Below, in pieces: positions 10,963-21,735 of a DNA stretch of 64,000 nt. A model generated the notes under the pieces. The model did no database searches. It saw only the letters and a list, made by a program, of their open reading frames with translations, and was not told the DNA's origin. Where the stretch lies: assembly GCF_000182565.1 (NCBI RefSeq), contig NW_015971542.1, positions 889,736 through 953,735 of the forward strand. The letters run 5' to 3'. Source of the stretch: Spizellomyces punctatus DAOM BR117. Its lineage: Eukaryota; Chytridiomycota; Chytridiomycetes; Spizellomycetales; Spizellomycetaceae. Position numbers and translations under genes: made by a program. Position 1 is the first letter of the stretch; the number at the start of each line of letters is the position of its first letter.

Positions 10963-13708
10963 TTATTCGTCCACAATGAGCTTTGTAACTTTTCCGATGG
11001 CTATGGTTTTGCCTTCATCACGAAGAGTGAACCGCCCGAGCTGAGGATAATCTGCATAGGTTTCCAAACAGATAGGTTGGGTGGTTTGAACACGTACGAT
11101 CGCAACATCCCCCTGCTTCAAAAACTGTGGCGGTCGCTTAGTTTTCTTCCCGCTCTTTTTGTCAACAGAATGAAGCAATGCCTGAAGCGGAAATTACTAA
11201 GTGAGGTTCCTGGTTCTTTGTCTAAAATATGAACATACCGAGAGGGTAATCTCTTCCACACTCGTATGAGCATGCATGACGGCAGTGTACCCGGCACAAA
11301 TGATATTTTTGTACTCGATGATAGCCAGTTGGGCGTCAAAGGCAGTGACATGGTGGACGGGGTTTTTGTTGGTACAAAGGACGAAACCGGGCATAATATC
11401 CTATCCATATCTTAATTAGCGACCTTTCCATAGAAGAATCTCTGCAAGAGCACTCATTACCTCTTCTTCGACGCCCTTCAATCGTAATCTCACGTTGTCT
11501 CCACTTTTCGCCACAGCCAGCTCGTGGTCTTCCTGCATGATGGCAGATACCTCTGCTTTTTGCTATATGACATTTGTTCAGATGTATGAATGCCATTTCA
11601 TAGACAATTTCCATCGGCTCACCTTGTTTGGCATGATGAACACACTCTGTCCTTTTCGCACTTTGCCGGACTCAATCTTTCCAGTCACAACTGTACCCAT
11701 GTCCTAAGTAGTTCCGCAGTCAGAGTAAGGACAAGACCACAACAATCCGGAGTTTTATGTACCTTGAATTTGTCGGCGATAGGCATCATAAATGGTCGGT
11801 TGAAGCCTCTATCGGGAATTACCATCTCATCGAGAAGATTTATAAGTGAGGGTCCGCTAAGAAATAGAGTACATGCCGGTTAAAAAAAAACAATTGGGGC
11901 ATTTCTGCATCTGCGTTTTTCGATGTCTGCATACCTGTACCACTCGCATATTTTCTTATCCAAAGGATCTTTCAAGTTGGCACCAGTAAACCCAGATACA
12001 GGCATGCAGTCCAGATCTAATCCGAATGAATCAGCGCGCGTGAAGTTATAGTTTGACCGTCAAACTCCAGCCTACCTGTCTTGGGATTGAATCCCACTTG
12101 CCTCAGGAAGGGCATAATCTTCCCAATACATTCGTCGTATCTACAAAACATGAATATGAACAAAGCCCTTGACAAAATGAACATGACAAAGTAATTACCG
12201 CTCCTTCGACCAGTTCACAGTTGGGTCGTCCATTTTGTTGACCACAACAATGAGGCGCTTGACTCCAGCCGTTTTGGCCAGCATCGCATGCTCCCGGGTC
12301 TGGCCCCCACGCTCAAAACCGGTCTCAAATTCTCCCTTCCGGGCGGAAATAACGAGGACGCCAACATCCGCTTGGGATGCTCCTCCGATCATACTTGGAA
12401 CAAAGTTCTTGTGTCCAGGAGCATCCAAAATGGTGAAGCGTCGCTTTTCTGTCTCAAAATAACCGCGGCCGTATTCGGTAGTTTTGCCCTGTGACAACCA
12501 GCTTAGATGGTACTTCGAGGTACACCATCTTACTATTTCGTTTATACCTTGTTACGTTCTTCTTGATTCAAGTCCAAGGCCCACGAGAGGTACCATGATT
12601 CACGTCCTAATTCCTTTGCCTCCCTCTCATACTTCTCCATGGTTCGCTTATCTACCATCCCCGTCAAGAACCTACAAATACCCTAGGCGTCAGATATACA
12701 ATGGAGCAGTGAATGTCACACTCGACACTCACAGTAGGTGTCCACCCATGGTGGACTTTCCAGCATCAACGTGACCAATGAACACGATATTGATGTGTTC
12801 TTTGCCCTCGTCAGTCCCATCGTCTTCTTGTTCTGGTTCAGCTTCCACCTCAGGCTCAGGTTCTACTGCCTTTTTCTCTTCCTTCTTTTCCTCCTTTTTC
12901 TCAGGAATCTCTTCTTTGGGTTTGGGAGCCTCTTTGACTTCATCCTTTGTCTCTACTTGCTCCTCCTGCTTCAGTGATGGTGCAGGCTTCTCTTGGGCTT
13001 CCGCCTGGGCTAGCTTGGCGGGGGTCGTACTCTCTGCACAAAAATATTAGCGACAGGATTAACGAAAAGCAGATCTCGATCATTGTTCACCTTTGGGCTT
13101 TTGATTTCCGCCACCGATCGAGATAGATACTGCCTTCGCGGGCGTCGCTTCTAAGATCGGGTGTGTTAAAATTATGCATACATCAGATATGGTCTGATTC
13201 CAGATCTATACAAACCCTTTGGTTTTCCACCGATGGAAATCGACACAGCCTTTGCGGGAGCTTGGTTCCGAGCAGGCGCCGCGGTAGGGGCTTGGTACTG
13301 TTGTTGAGGTTGATACTGCTGCTGGCGGGTCTGCTGCTGGTAACCTTGATATGCCTGCTGCTGTTGATAACCTTGCTGGTAACCTTGCTGATAACCGTAA
13401 CCTTGCTGCTGATGCCCATAGCCCTGGTGATAAGGTTGCTGGTAGCCCTGGTTGTAGCTTTGCTGCTGGTGGTAAGCATAGGGTTGTTGTGCATAATTGC
13501 CATATCCTTGCTCATATGATTGCTCTTGTCCACCCCAAGTTGGAACAAATTCGGCAGCGCCAAGGTTGAAGTTCTGAAAGTTGTAGGCAGGTCCTCCACC
13601 TCCACCGGCGGTATTTGCCGTGGAACGACCTCCACCGACGTTCATTCGGTTAAACTGTTGAGGAAGGCCATCGGCCTGGTCTTCCCATGAGTCCGGAGGG
13701 TTCGACAT
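10963..13708 (-). CDS. SUP35: translation termination factor eRF3 (Sup35)
   Basis: Twelve exons (13216..13708, 13091..13150, 12733..13033, 12548..12671, 12199..12488, 12076..12140, 11935..12016, 11763..11856, 11623..11703, 11461..11562, 11239..11400, 10963..11181) encode 690 residues, close to yeast Sup35. The N domain is rich in Gln, Tyr, Gly and Asn with repeats such as GYQQGYQQGYQQQQ. Just before it sits NFNLGAAEFVPTW, which fits a PAM2 motif that binds poly(A)-binding protein. A charged Lys/Glu M domain follows. The C domain is a translational GTPase: GHVDAGKST (P loop), DAPGHKNF (G3) and NKMDDPTVNW (G4), ending TLRDEGKTIAIGKVTKLIVDE-like. It releases nascent chains with eRF1 at stop codons. 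Each intron falls in phase, so the model is firm. Confidence 0.96.
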
Positions 13709-14129
13709 GATGATAGCAGACTATGAAGCGACGCAACGGACTGTTCCCAATACGTCTGCAGGCGTTGTCGACTGGAGGCTTTCCAAGTTTTCTCGACAAC
13801 TTGTGCGATCAGTGAAGCCCCGTCACCTTCATTGTCGCTCAACGATCCTTGTTGCTATGGCATTGCATGTGACCTTGAGCGTTCATTGCAAAAACAGCTG
13901 CTGCCCAATAAGAGCATTAAAATCGCCTTTTACAAGACTTTTCTTTTTTCACCTTCCTTCCGTGCGCAACAAAAAGTCTTGTGCACATTCTTGATATGCC
14001 ATACGATGCAAATAATTTGACAAGCATCGATCCAATGTATTAAACCAAATCCATTTTCCCAAATACAAGACATCGCAAATGATCGGTAAAGCAGGTTACA
14101 ATTATCAAACACATTCCAGCGACTGTTAT
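13709..14129. other. spacer between SUP35 and the RNA-binding gene
   Basis: About 420 bp, holding the SUP35 upstream region and the 3' end of the glycine-rich RNA-binding gene. I see no additional coding exon or RNA gene. Confidence 0.5.
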
Positions 14130-15071
14130 CTAGTAGTCGTTACGACGGCCAGAAGATCGGTCAGAAGGCCTGTCATGACGAGACCGGCCACCACCATTCC
14201 TGTCATCACGGTCATCCCGGCGATCCCGGCGGTCCCGGTCGTCCCGACGATCATAGCCACGGTCCGAGCGAGAACCACGGTCATCTCCACGGTCACCGCC
14301 GCGGTATCCACGGTCACCACCAAAAGATCTTCCTCCGTAACCAGAGTCACGGTTGCGGTAACCACCACCGCCACCACGGTTCTCGTCACGGGGTGGACGC
14401 TCGTTGGCAATATCAACCCTGATAGGTCTATAGAAAGAAAGGCAAATTGTTCAATAACCGTTCCTGATGGGTCAAATCAAGTCGCATTCTGACCTTCCGT
14501 CAAGTTCTTGATCTTTCATGGCGGCTACGGCATCTTCTGCGTTCTTGGCATCGGCGAAGGTAACGAAACCGAACCCACGAGAGCGTCCTTGTTTTCGAAA
14601 TCGAGTCGGCGAAACATAGGAACATAGGGAACGGAATAGGGCGCCAGTGGTAAACAAAAAGGATGACACGTTCCATGCGCTCAACAACAACATGGTTTAA
14701 AGGCAACACCACAAGGACGGAGAGTGCGTCATTTGATAATCCATGACCACGATCAAGAGACTCAAAGGTCGGTCTTTCACAAAACGGGTGCATTCACAAA
14801 TGGCTGCCCTTTCATTACGGTCAGACGGGTGCATTGAAAAATGGCCCTCTTTCACTCTGTCCGATTCCAACTACAGACGCGTAGCTCATACTGTAGGTCT
14901 CCTCCGTCCCTCATGGGAAACAAATACACGAAACGGTCTCGGATCTGAACCTGATTCTCTCTCGGTTATCACATAAGCATCGGTCACTTCTCCATATTTT
15001 TCAAAGCACGAGCGCAGGGAATCGTTGGTCGTTTCCCAAGCAAGACCACCAACGAAGACTTTGCTGGACAT
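14130..15071 (-). CDS. glycine-rich RNA-binding protein (RRM + RGG tail)
   Basis: Exons 14951..15071, 14494..14587 and 14130..14427 give 170 residues. A single RRM spans residues 1-80, with RNP2 KVFVGGLAW and RNP1 GRSRGFGFVTF, then RPIRVDIANERPP. The tail is Gly/Arg/Asp/Tyr-rich (RGGDRGDDRGS-type repeats), typical of cold-inducible CIRBP/GRP proteins that bind and chaperone RNA. The first intron is 363 nt, much longer than others here, and interrupts the RRM right before RNP1. In this family, long first introns often allow autoregulatory splicing, so that is a fair guess here. The start MSSKVFVGG is standard. Confidence 0.92.
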
Positions 15072-15875
15072 ATTTGTTGAAGACGGGAAATGGAAAAAGG
15101 GGCAAAGATGAACGAGATGGAAAAAAACACGTCCAAGGCGAGGGGGCGGCCGTCTTTTATAGCCCCTTTTTTACGTCTCTTAGCAACACAAGTTTGCTTA
15201 CATAACGTTCACCTAAGTTACTTGTTTCTTACTCCGCCCAAGCGGGAAAGGGTCTTTCAACTCGTAAATACACTAAGTAGTCATCTGTGCTCGGAAGTCA
15301 TTCATATCGCCATCTGCTTCCATCTGGTGAGCATTTGACGGGTGGGCGTAAATTCGTCCTATTTATCATGATGCACCAGAGGGATGCCCATAATCGCGGA
15401 ATTAGCGTATGATGCAAAAAAAAGTGAGTTAACCAGGACAATCAACCAAACTGGCGGGAAACAAATAGCTGGCTATTGTTTAGGCATGGTCCAAGCACGT
15501 GAATAGGTCATATACGGTTAGACCAAGCAGTTGGCCCTTCCACGGGGCATCAAGCACGAACCACTTGCGTGAAAGTCCGGTACGGCCGTCAGTGGCGTTA
15601 GCAACAATACTTGGTGAGTTTGCTCCGAGAATTACCTAATCGCTCAAATTCAGGGTCAACGCTGCCTGGGGGGTTCAATTCTGGTCGATTGTTGGGAACC
15701 CGATCACAAGACGGGTATCTCAGACTCTCATTGTGAAGGAGAAAGAGCAGGCTTCTAAATATTCTACTATTCTGTGTGGCAAAATTTCTTTCAAACCGCC
15801 GTCACATTGCCTTACACATTTGTTTGACAAAAAGTTTACCTGGGTGCTGGCCATTTCTTTTGCGAGTGCGTAACA
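15072..15875. promoter_or_regulatory. shared divergent upstream region
   Basis: About 800 bp between the RNA-binding gene (-) and the RGS gene (+). No open frame with coding character is visible; both promoters must lie here, but no specific element could be assigned. Confidence 0.4.
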
Positions 15876-18800
15876 ATGTCCAGCTCGCCAAGAAGCGCCG
15901 ATTCCACTTCCGGTGCTCCGTCCCAAGGACGGAAGCGATCCGTGTCTATCGGCCAAAAATTCCTATCACGAAATTGGGGACAGAGTGGAGCGGAGATAGG
16001 TGAGGGCGAGCCATCTGAGCTCAGCGATACAGGTGGACGAAGGGCATCCATGATTCAAGGTAGAAGGCTATCCGAATACGGCCGCCCAAAGTCGACCGGT
16101 TTGTCCACCCCTGTGCCCGCTGAAGCGTCGTCTTTCTCATCGGATACAGAGGAGGACAGCACCGAGCGCCGAGTGCGTATTGCGCGCGTCATGACTAAAC
16201 AACAGCATCGGACTTCTGCCCATGTTCAACAGTTCTCTAAAATCAACGTGACGGTCACCGGCACGGATGTGACCTTGGAAATGACAGTTGACAGAGATCA
16301 AACTGTGGAGCACTTAGCAAAGCAGATTGAGGCGGAGTATGCTTACAAGTTCTTTCTGCATGAAGAAGACCGCTCTGCAAATCAGAAGAAGGGCCGAGAT
16401 CCATTGGTTATTGGCCAGGTCTACGATGCCGGGATGTTAGCTTTGAAGTTTGAAGACAGGATAGGTGATGTGCTGGGGTATACGGAGACCGTTTCTGTCA
16501 TCAATGCCTTTGAAGGTACATTGGCTGTTCGTAATATCCGGACTTGTTTTGCATACCTTTAACAAACTGACGTGCTTACTTACCAGGGGAAAGTATCAAT
16601 CGCAATATGTCGCCCGTGGACGTCGAAGTATCAGATGCAGAATGCTTAGAATTGTCCGGTAGTCGCGCATCGGATGGAAATGGAATTTCTCCGGGAGAGC
16701 ACCTTCCACCTCTCGTGATCCCGAATCTCGAAGATTCAATCAATGAGGCATCATCAGTGTTGAGTGGACAGGATCCCTCCGCTTCAGATAAGAGTCTCTT
16801 AATAACGTCAGCAGCATCCTTGTTGTCGAACGTAACTACCGCGACGGACAAATCCGCAACAAAAGCCCCTCCACGATCCCGCCAATCATCTCTGTATCCT
16901 ACCACTTCATCGTTAGACGATCGCCTGCAATCGTGTCTTCGAAATAAACTAGCTCTTCGCTATTTTTCCGAATTCTGCGTTGAAGAGTACACCATTGAAA
17001 ACCTTCTCTTCTGGCTCGACGTTGAAATTTTTCAATCCTGCAAACCGCTTGCAAGGGATACGTATTCCAAGTACATCTACCTGACATATATTGCACCAAA
17101 TGCCCCGTTACAAGTCAATATATCAGCGGAGATCCGAAAAGATATTCAGTGGCCGATGCCAGAAGGATATGTCGATGAAACGATTTTTGATGAGGCACAA
17201 GAGCAAGTGTACGCTATGCTAAAAGGGCACTCTTTTCTGAGATTTGAGAAGAGTGCAAAATACAAGCAATACCAAGAGGCAAAACAGACTGGTACGTAAA
17301 AGTTTCTCGTTATGTATTAAGATCTGATGCGTGGTGACATGCAATTGCGATCTGAAAGTTCTGACATCTGCTTGCCCAAAGATCGCACCGAGTTTCTACG
17401 AGGTCGCATTACTGGTCCCTTTGCTGCTCATTTTCCGACCAACGCCGAGACGGCTCGTTCCATCATTCCCATTCTCGAATCCAATCCTCTGGTAGAATCC
17501 CCTACAATGCTTGGTACCCTCGTAGGTGACAAGAACAATAGGAACTCCAAGATAATGACGATCAAGTTCAAAGAATCGGTTCTTACCAAGACTTTGACAC
17601 AATACTTTCCTTTGGCTAACCGTATTTTGGAGGGCTACTTCAATGATGCCAATCGAAGTTCATGGGCAGAAAAGCAGCGGAGAATGCATAAGGAAAAGAA
17701 ATTGGCAAAGTTCTTCGGGGAACGGCCTTCTGTGGAACTCATTCAAAAGCAGATTTTTGCTGCCTCAGATGTATACTTGGCTGGCTTGGAAGATATTTTA
17801 GCATTTGGAGACTCTTCGGATGACCTGCTTCTTGTGAGAAAGAGCGATGAACTGGCGAATACCGAGGACCCTACTAGCATGAGCCAAAGACGAAAGAAGA
17901 AGGATAAATTAGAGACGTTCTTCGGGGACAAACTGACCAGTCAGCAGAAGCGAACGCAACAAATTGTCGTCCCCGGCCAAACGACTTCTATTTTGGGCTC
18001 GGAGCTAGGGGAAACTGGATCATCAGAATCTACCGAATCCGCGAATTCCGACGAGGAAGTTGCACCCGTAGAAACAACCAACGAACTAGACCCTAACGAA
18101 CGTCGCATCCTACAACGTCGCACGAAAAAGATTGCCAGCATGCTGGGTGAATCATTGGACGAACGAACGATTTCACAGACTGTCACATTCCCGGCCATGC
18201 AAGAGAAGTTGTTCTCGAGCCAGAATCTTAGTGGTTTGGCTCTAGGAGGGGATAGCAATATGCCAATGCCTGTAACCGACAGCGATATAAAGGCGAGATT
18301 CACCAGCCGTGACTTTGATACTAGGTCGGCGACGAATACCGTTGATAGTTCTATCAGCGAAGAAGCTGACGCTGACTCAAAGTACGCGCATAAGAGGCGT
18401 TTAGATAAGATCTCCAGTCTAATGGGACAACGTATCGGGGTTACTGAAATCCAAGAAGCGCAAGCTACCGCCAACTTTAGCCCACAGCCGGTACGACGGC
18501 CTCTTACGCAGGAGGAGAAGAAACAATTCCAAAAGAAAGCTAGTAAACTGGAGCGTCTCCTTGGTCAACTTCCACCCACCGAAGCCCTTTTGTCATCTCT
18601 CGCTCCGACCGACAAGCCTGAGGTTACTCGTGTTCGTAGAAGTCTGGCAGGCCTATCTTTTATTTTGCGACAAGCAAAAGACGCCGTGGATATTTTGGAT
18701 GCCTTGACCGCGATCAGCGAGGACAAGGAGATACCACTACCGCCGCCGCCCCAAAGTACTGGCATATCAAAATCTCCTAGCACACAGTCAAACATCTCAG

Positions 18801-19318
18801 ATGTTCCCGCCTTCTTGACGCCGGGCATTTCGATGGATCTGAATAAAGAGTCCAGGCAGAAGCGATTAAACAAACTGCGAAAGTTCTTGTAAGTGGTAGC
18901 CACTATCTGTCCTTCAGTAGAAATCAGGGTTTGACTTTGAGCTTTTTTTTGCAGTGGGGACAATATCAGTGTGGAAATTCTTGTCGAATCCCAAATTCTA
19001 GGTGACCTGGAACGGTCAATTGAAGAGGAGGTTGTGGATGAAAATGAGCTCGAACGACTCCGCCGACAAGTCAACGACCTCCGCGAGGACCTTCGACGAA
19101 GAAGCGACCAGTTCAGGTACGAGTTGGATCAAGATGACGCTGGAGATTCTAGTGAGGCCGCAAATTACCTTGCAGTTCCAAAGCGAAACTCGGTGACACA
19201 GCGCGTGCGTGATATGGTGCCCAGAATGTCTGTTGAGCGACAGTCGTCAGCGGATGTAGGGTCAAGCAAAATCCAGGGAGCAGACAAGGAGATGGTGCAG
19301 GGAGAACAGAAAGTATAG
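15876..19318 (+). CDS. RGS-domain regulator with FFG-motif repeats
   Basis: Exons 15876..16515, 16587..17291, 17382..18888 and 18955..19318 encode 1071 residues. A Ser-rich N-terminus precedes a ubiquitin/RA-like segment (about residues 125-215: VTGTDVTLEMTVDRDQTVEH). An RGS domain follows at about residues 322-443 (NKLALRYFSEFCVEEYTIEN, LLFWLDVEIF, FLRFEKSAKYKQYQEA). RGS domains speed GTP hydrolysis on G-alpha subunits. The C-terminal half, about residues 546-960, carries six spaced copies of a short motif K-[LI]-x-x-[FLM]-[FLM]-G, the last split by intron 3. A short coiled coil (ENELERLRRQVNDL) lies near the end. The first three introns are in phase and well supported. The Ubl-like call is weaker than RGS. 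Confidence 0.88.
17674..18990 (+). repeat. six dispersed KL-x-x-FFG motif copies in the RGS protein
   Basis: Copies begin near 17680 (KKLAKFFGERPSVELI), 17894 (DKLETFFGDKLTS), 18115 (KKIASMLGESLDE), 18388 (DKISSLMGQRIGV), 18532 (SKLERLLGQLPPTE) and 18852 (NKLRKFFGDNISVEI, crossing the intron). The basic/hydrophobic frame and the Gly followed by an acidic or polar residue are constant. Spacing is 70-110 residues in a Ser-rich, probably disordered background, as for short linear docking motifs rather than a folded tandem array. Confidence 0.7.
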
Positions 19319-19592
19319 GATGGTAGTTAAAAGTACAAGTAGGTACTTGGGTGTGGGAGTGGATGCCAGTTGGGTCCTTACCAAGGGACCCTTAGCTTTG
19401 AAGTGAGTACTTTTCACGTCAAAATGAAATGTTTTATTATAAGTTGACATACACGGAATATATCGTACGCTATGCACATCCGCATTATGATTTACCGACC
19501 TTTGTCCAATGTTACGATAAAGCAGAACAGAATCTGTTCTAGATACACTTACTATAAACACCCGTATAGAAACCCCAGTATAAAAACTTTCG

Positions 19593-20373
19593 TCATCGTC
19601 CAACATAATTCCACTTACTCTCCCATTGAGGAAGTATATGCATCCTTGGTAGTTTTATAGGCACCTTTTGCGGCAGGCTAGTCTTTCGACTCTGCTTCGA
19701 CGCACCATTTGGAAAACTGGTAGTAGGTCTTCTTGATACGGCGCTGCCTGGGCTATGCGGTGGCTTTGATAACGGAAAAGCCGGCGGACATGCTCTGTTG
19801 GCTCTCTCAACTATAGAAAGAAAGTCACGCACAGGAATGGGGGTTGGACGTAAACGGATAGCTTGGACCGCCGCCGTCCCGGGACGAGCAGAGGTAGTCC
19901 TGTCGCCATCAAGGGGTTCCCTGCAAAAGAGGTCAGAATGGTTCCTGCGGTATTGCTTGAGATAGCATCATACTCACCATGAGCCACCGCAATCACTCGC
20001 AACTCGAATGGACACCATTCCATCATCGTTTGTTGAAGCTTCGGGTGCCTTCTCGGTCATAATAGTGAGTGTTCCATCACTGCCAGCCATCTTTTTGTCG
20101 TTGAACGTCACAATCCCCAGGGTCAAACCACTGCCATTTCGTCTGGGTTTTAACTGGGGAAGGATAGCCACTTCTCCTCTTTGAGTATTGCGGTCGATAG
20201 TCGGTAATACATCTTTAGCTTCCAGGGTGGCCAGGAGCTCGGTCGTAAGCTGCGGCATGGACGACCACCACTTTTTCCAATGAGCCGGAACCTCGAGGAG
20301 CCAAAAGCGACGATATAGAGCTTCTGAAAATTTCAGCAAGTGGCAGCCTTTCTGGAAGGATCCGGCGATGAAT
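19593..20373 (-). CDS. unidentified conserved-looking protein (5' exon missing)
   Basis: Two exons are clear: 19978..20373 and 19593..19920, joined by a 57-nt intron. The first reads FIAGSFQKGCHLLKFSEALY, RRFWLLEVPAHWKKWWSSMP, VLPTIDRNTQRGEVAILPQL and LTLGIVTFNDKKMAGSDGTL, which looks like a folded domain. The second is Ser/Pro-rich with basic residues and ends HILPQWESKWNYVGR. The exon starts at an acceptor (TTTTTAG), so at least one upstream exon with the start codon lies between 20374 and about 20560; candidates around 20430..20500 did not give a unique phase. I do not recognise the family. It is divergent to ISU1. Confidence 0.55.
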
Positions 20374-20920
20374 CTAAAAATAGCATGCTCGACGTTATGT
20401 CATTAAAAATTTCCAAATGCATTTGGAGAAAGGGACTATTACCAACACGCTCGACAGCGAACCCCTCCCCGCAAGACATTGCCAGCACATGTGAGTTATT
20501 GTTCTGGGAAACGTATCTCCTTTGTATCTAATCGGCTATTGAAGGATCTACGTAACCTTTCGGCCGACTCGCTTTGCACGGCCTTCAACCCAAGGCGGAC
20601 TTATCCTGATGACTATGGCTGTGCCACAAGCGCGTTGCTAGTCACATGATACTGCGCCACGTGTGCGATGATTGGCCAGCAGTTCCGACTATGAAATGGA
20701 AGGCTTCAACCCCACAAATGGCTTTCGCCCTCCGATCTTTGATTTGGTCACTGGCTAAGCCACTGTCGCTTTTGAAATACGTTTGGGAGCTTTGGAGGTT
20801 TTCCATTTCCAATCTTTTTTCATCGCCGTCAATCTCTTGTTTTTTGTTCCAAAGGATATCCTTGCTTTGAGTATTTACAACAGACACACACACATCTCTC
20901 TCCTTTTCTTGCATACCAGT
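20374..20920. promoter_or_regulatory. shared region between the unidentified gene and ISU1
   Basis: Contains the unresolved first exon of the minus-strand gene and the ISU1 promoter. A CT-rich tract at 20885..20910 lies just before the ISU1 start codon. No other gene is visible. Confidence 0.35.
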
Positions 20921-21491
20921 ATGTACTTTCGCGCACTACAGACAACAGGTTCAAAATGCCTGCGAGTAGGACGCTTGCAGTCGTCAACACCCTCCGCTGT
21001 AACCCTTCCCGTCTTCCGTCGCGGATATCACGAAAAAGTCATTGACCACTATGAGCGTCCTCGGAATGTTGGCTCCTTTCCAAAGTCGAACCCCAATGTC
21101 GGTACTGGACTGGTGGGAGCTCCTGCTTGTGGGGATGTAATGAAACTACAAATAATGGTGGACGACGCTACGGGGCAGATTCAGGACGTCAAGTTCAAGA
21201 CATTTGGGTGTGGTTCCGCGATTGCGAGCAGTTCGTTGGCCACAGAAAAGATCAAGGGACTAAAGGTGTGGGACGCTGCCAAAATCAAAAACACTGAAAT
21301 TGCGAAAGAACTATCGTTGCCACCTGTGAAACTGCATTGCTCAAGTGAGTCGCTCTGGATGGTTGCCTTTGTTGCCTGGTTTGTTGCTGACTTTCCATGT
21401 TTTAGTGCTAGCAGAAGACGCAATCAAATCCGCCGTGAAGGACTGGGAGGCTAAGAGGGCAGCACGGGGTCTGAAACCGTTGACAGCTTAG
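20921..21491 (+). CDS. ISU1: mitochondrial iron-sulfur cluster scaffold protein
   Basis: Two exons, 20921..21344 and 21406..21491, encode 169 residues. The N-terminus MYFRALQTTGSKCLRVGR is basic and lacks acidic residues, fitting a mitochondrial presequence. The mature part begins near YHEKVIDHYERPRNVGSF. The three cluster-ligand cysteines are at about 70 (APACGDVMKL), 97 (KTFGCGSAI) and 140 (VKLHCSMLAEDA). The LPPVK motif, recognised by the dedicated Hsp70 chaperone, is intact. The protein is the platform on which the Nfs1 desulfurase complex builds 2Fe-2S clusters. The start and single intron are unambiguous. Confidence 0.97.
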
Positions 21492-21735
21492 CCTTTTTCA
21501 TCCTCATGTCATTATTATCGGCGAGGACCATGCCACTTTTTCTTGCACATTGTATAGTTTTGTAGTTTGTAGAATATATCCTCGTTCATGTTGAGCAGAT
21601 AAATGGCGGGTTTTGGTGAGCTTTAATATATTCAGAAATGTGAATTATGCGTGGATGAACTGTCAGACGTAAAGTACCATACTACATAAATGGCTATGTG
21701 GTCTACCTTACACTAGTCTGCTGGTTTAACGTCTA

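Noticed and set aside
13216-13520. Regular short repeats resembling a CRISPR or satellite array
   Set aside because: They are Gln/Tyr/Gly codon repeats of the Sup35 N domain; units vary, there are no unique spacers, and the genome is eukaryotic.
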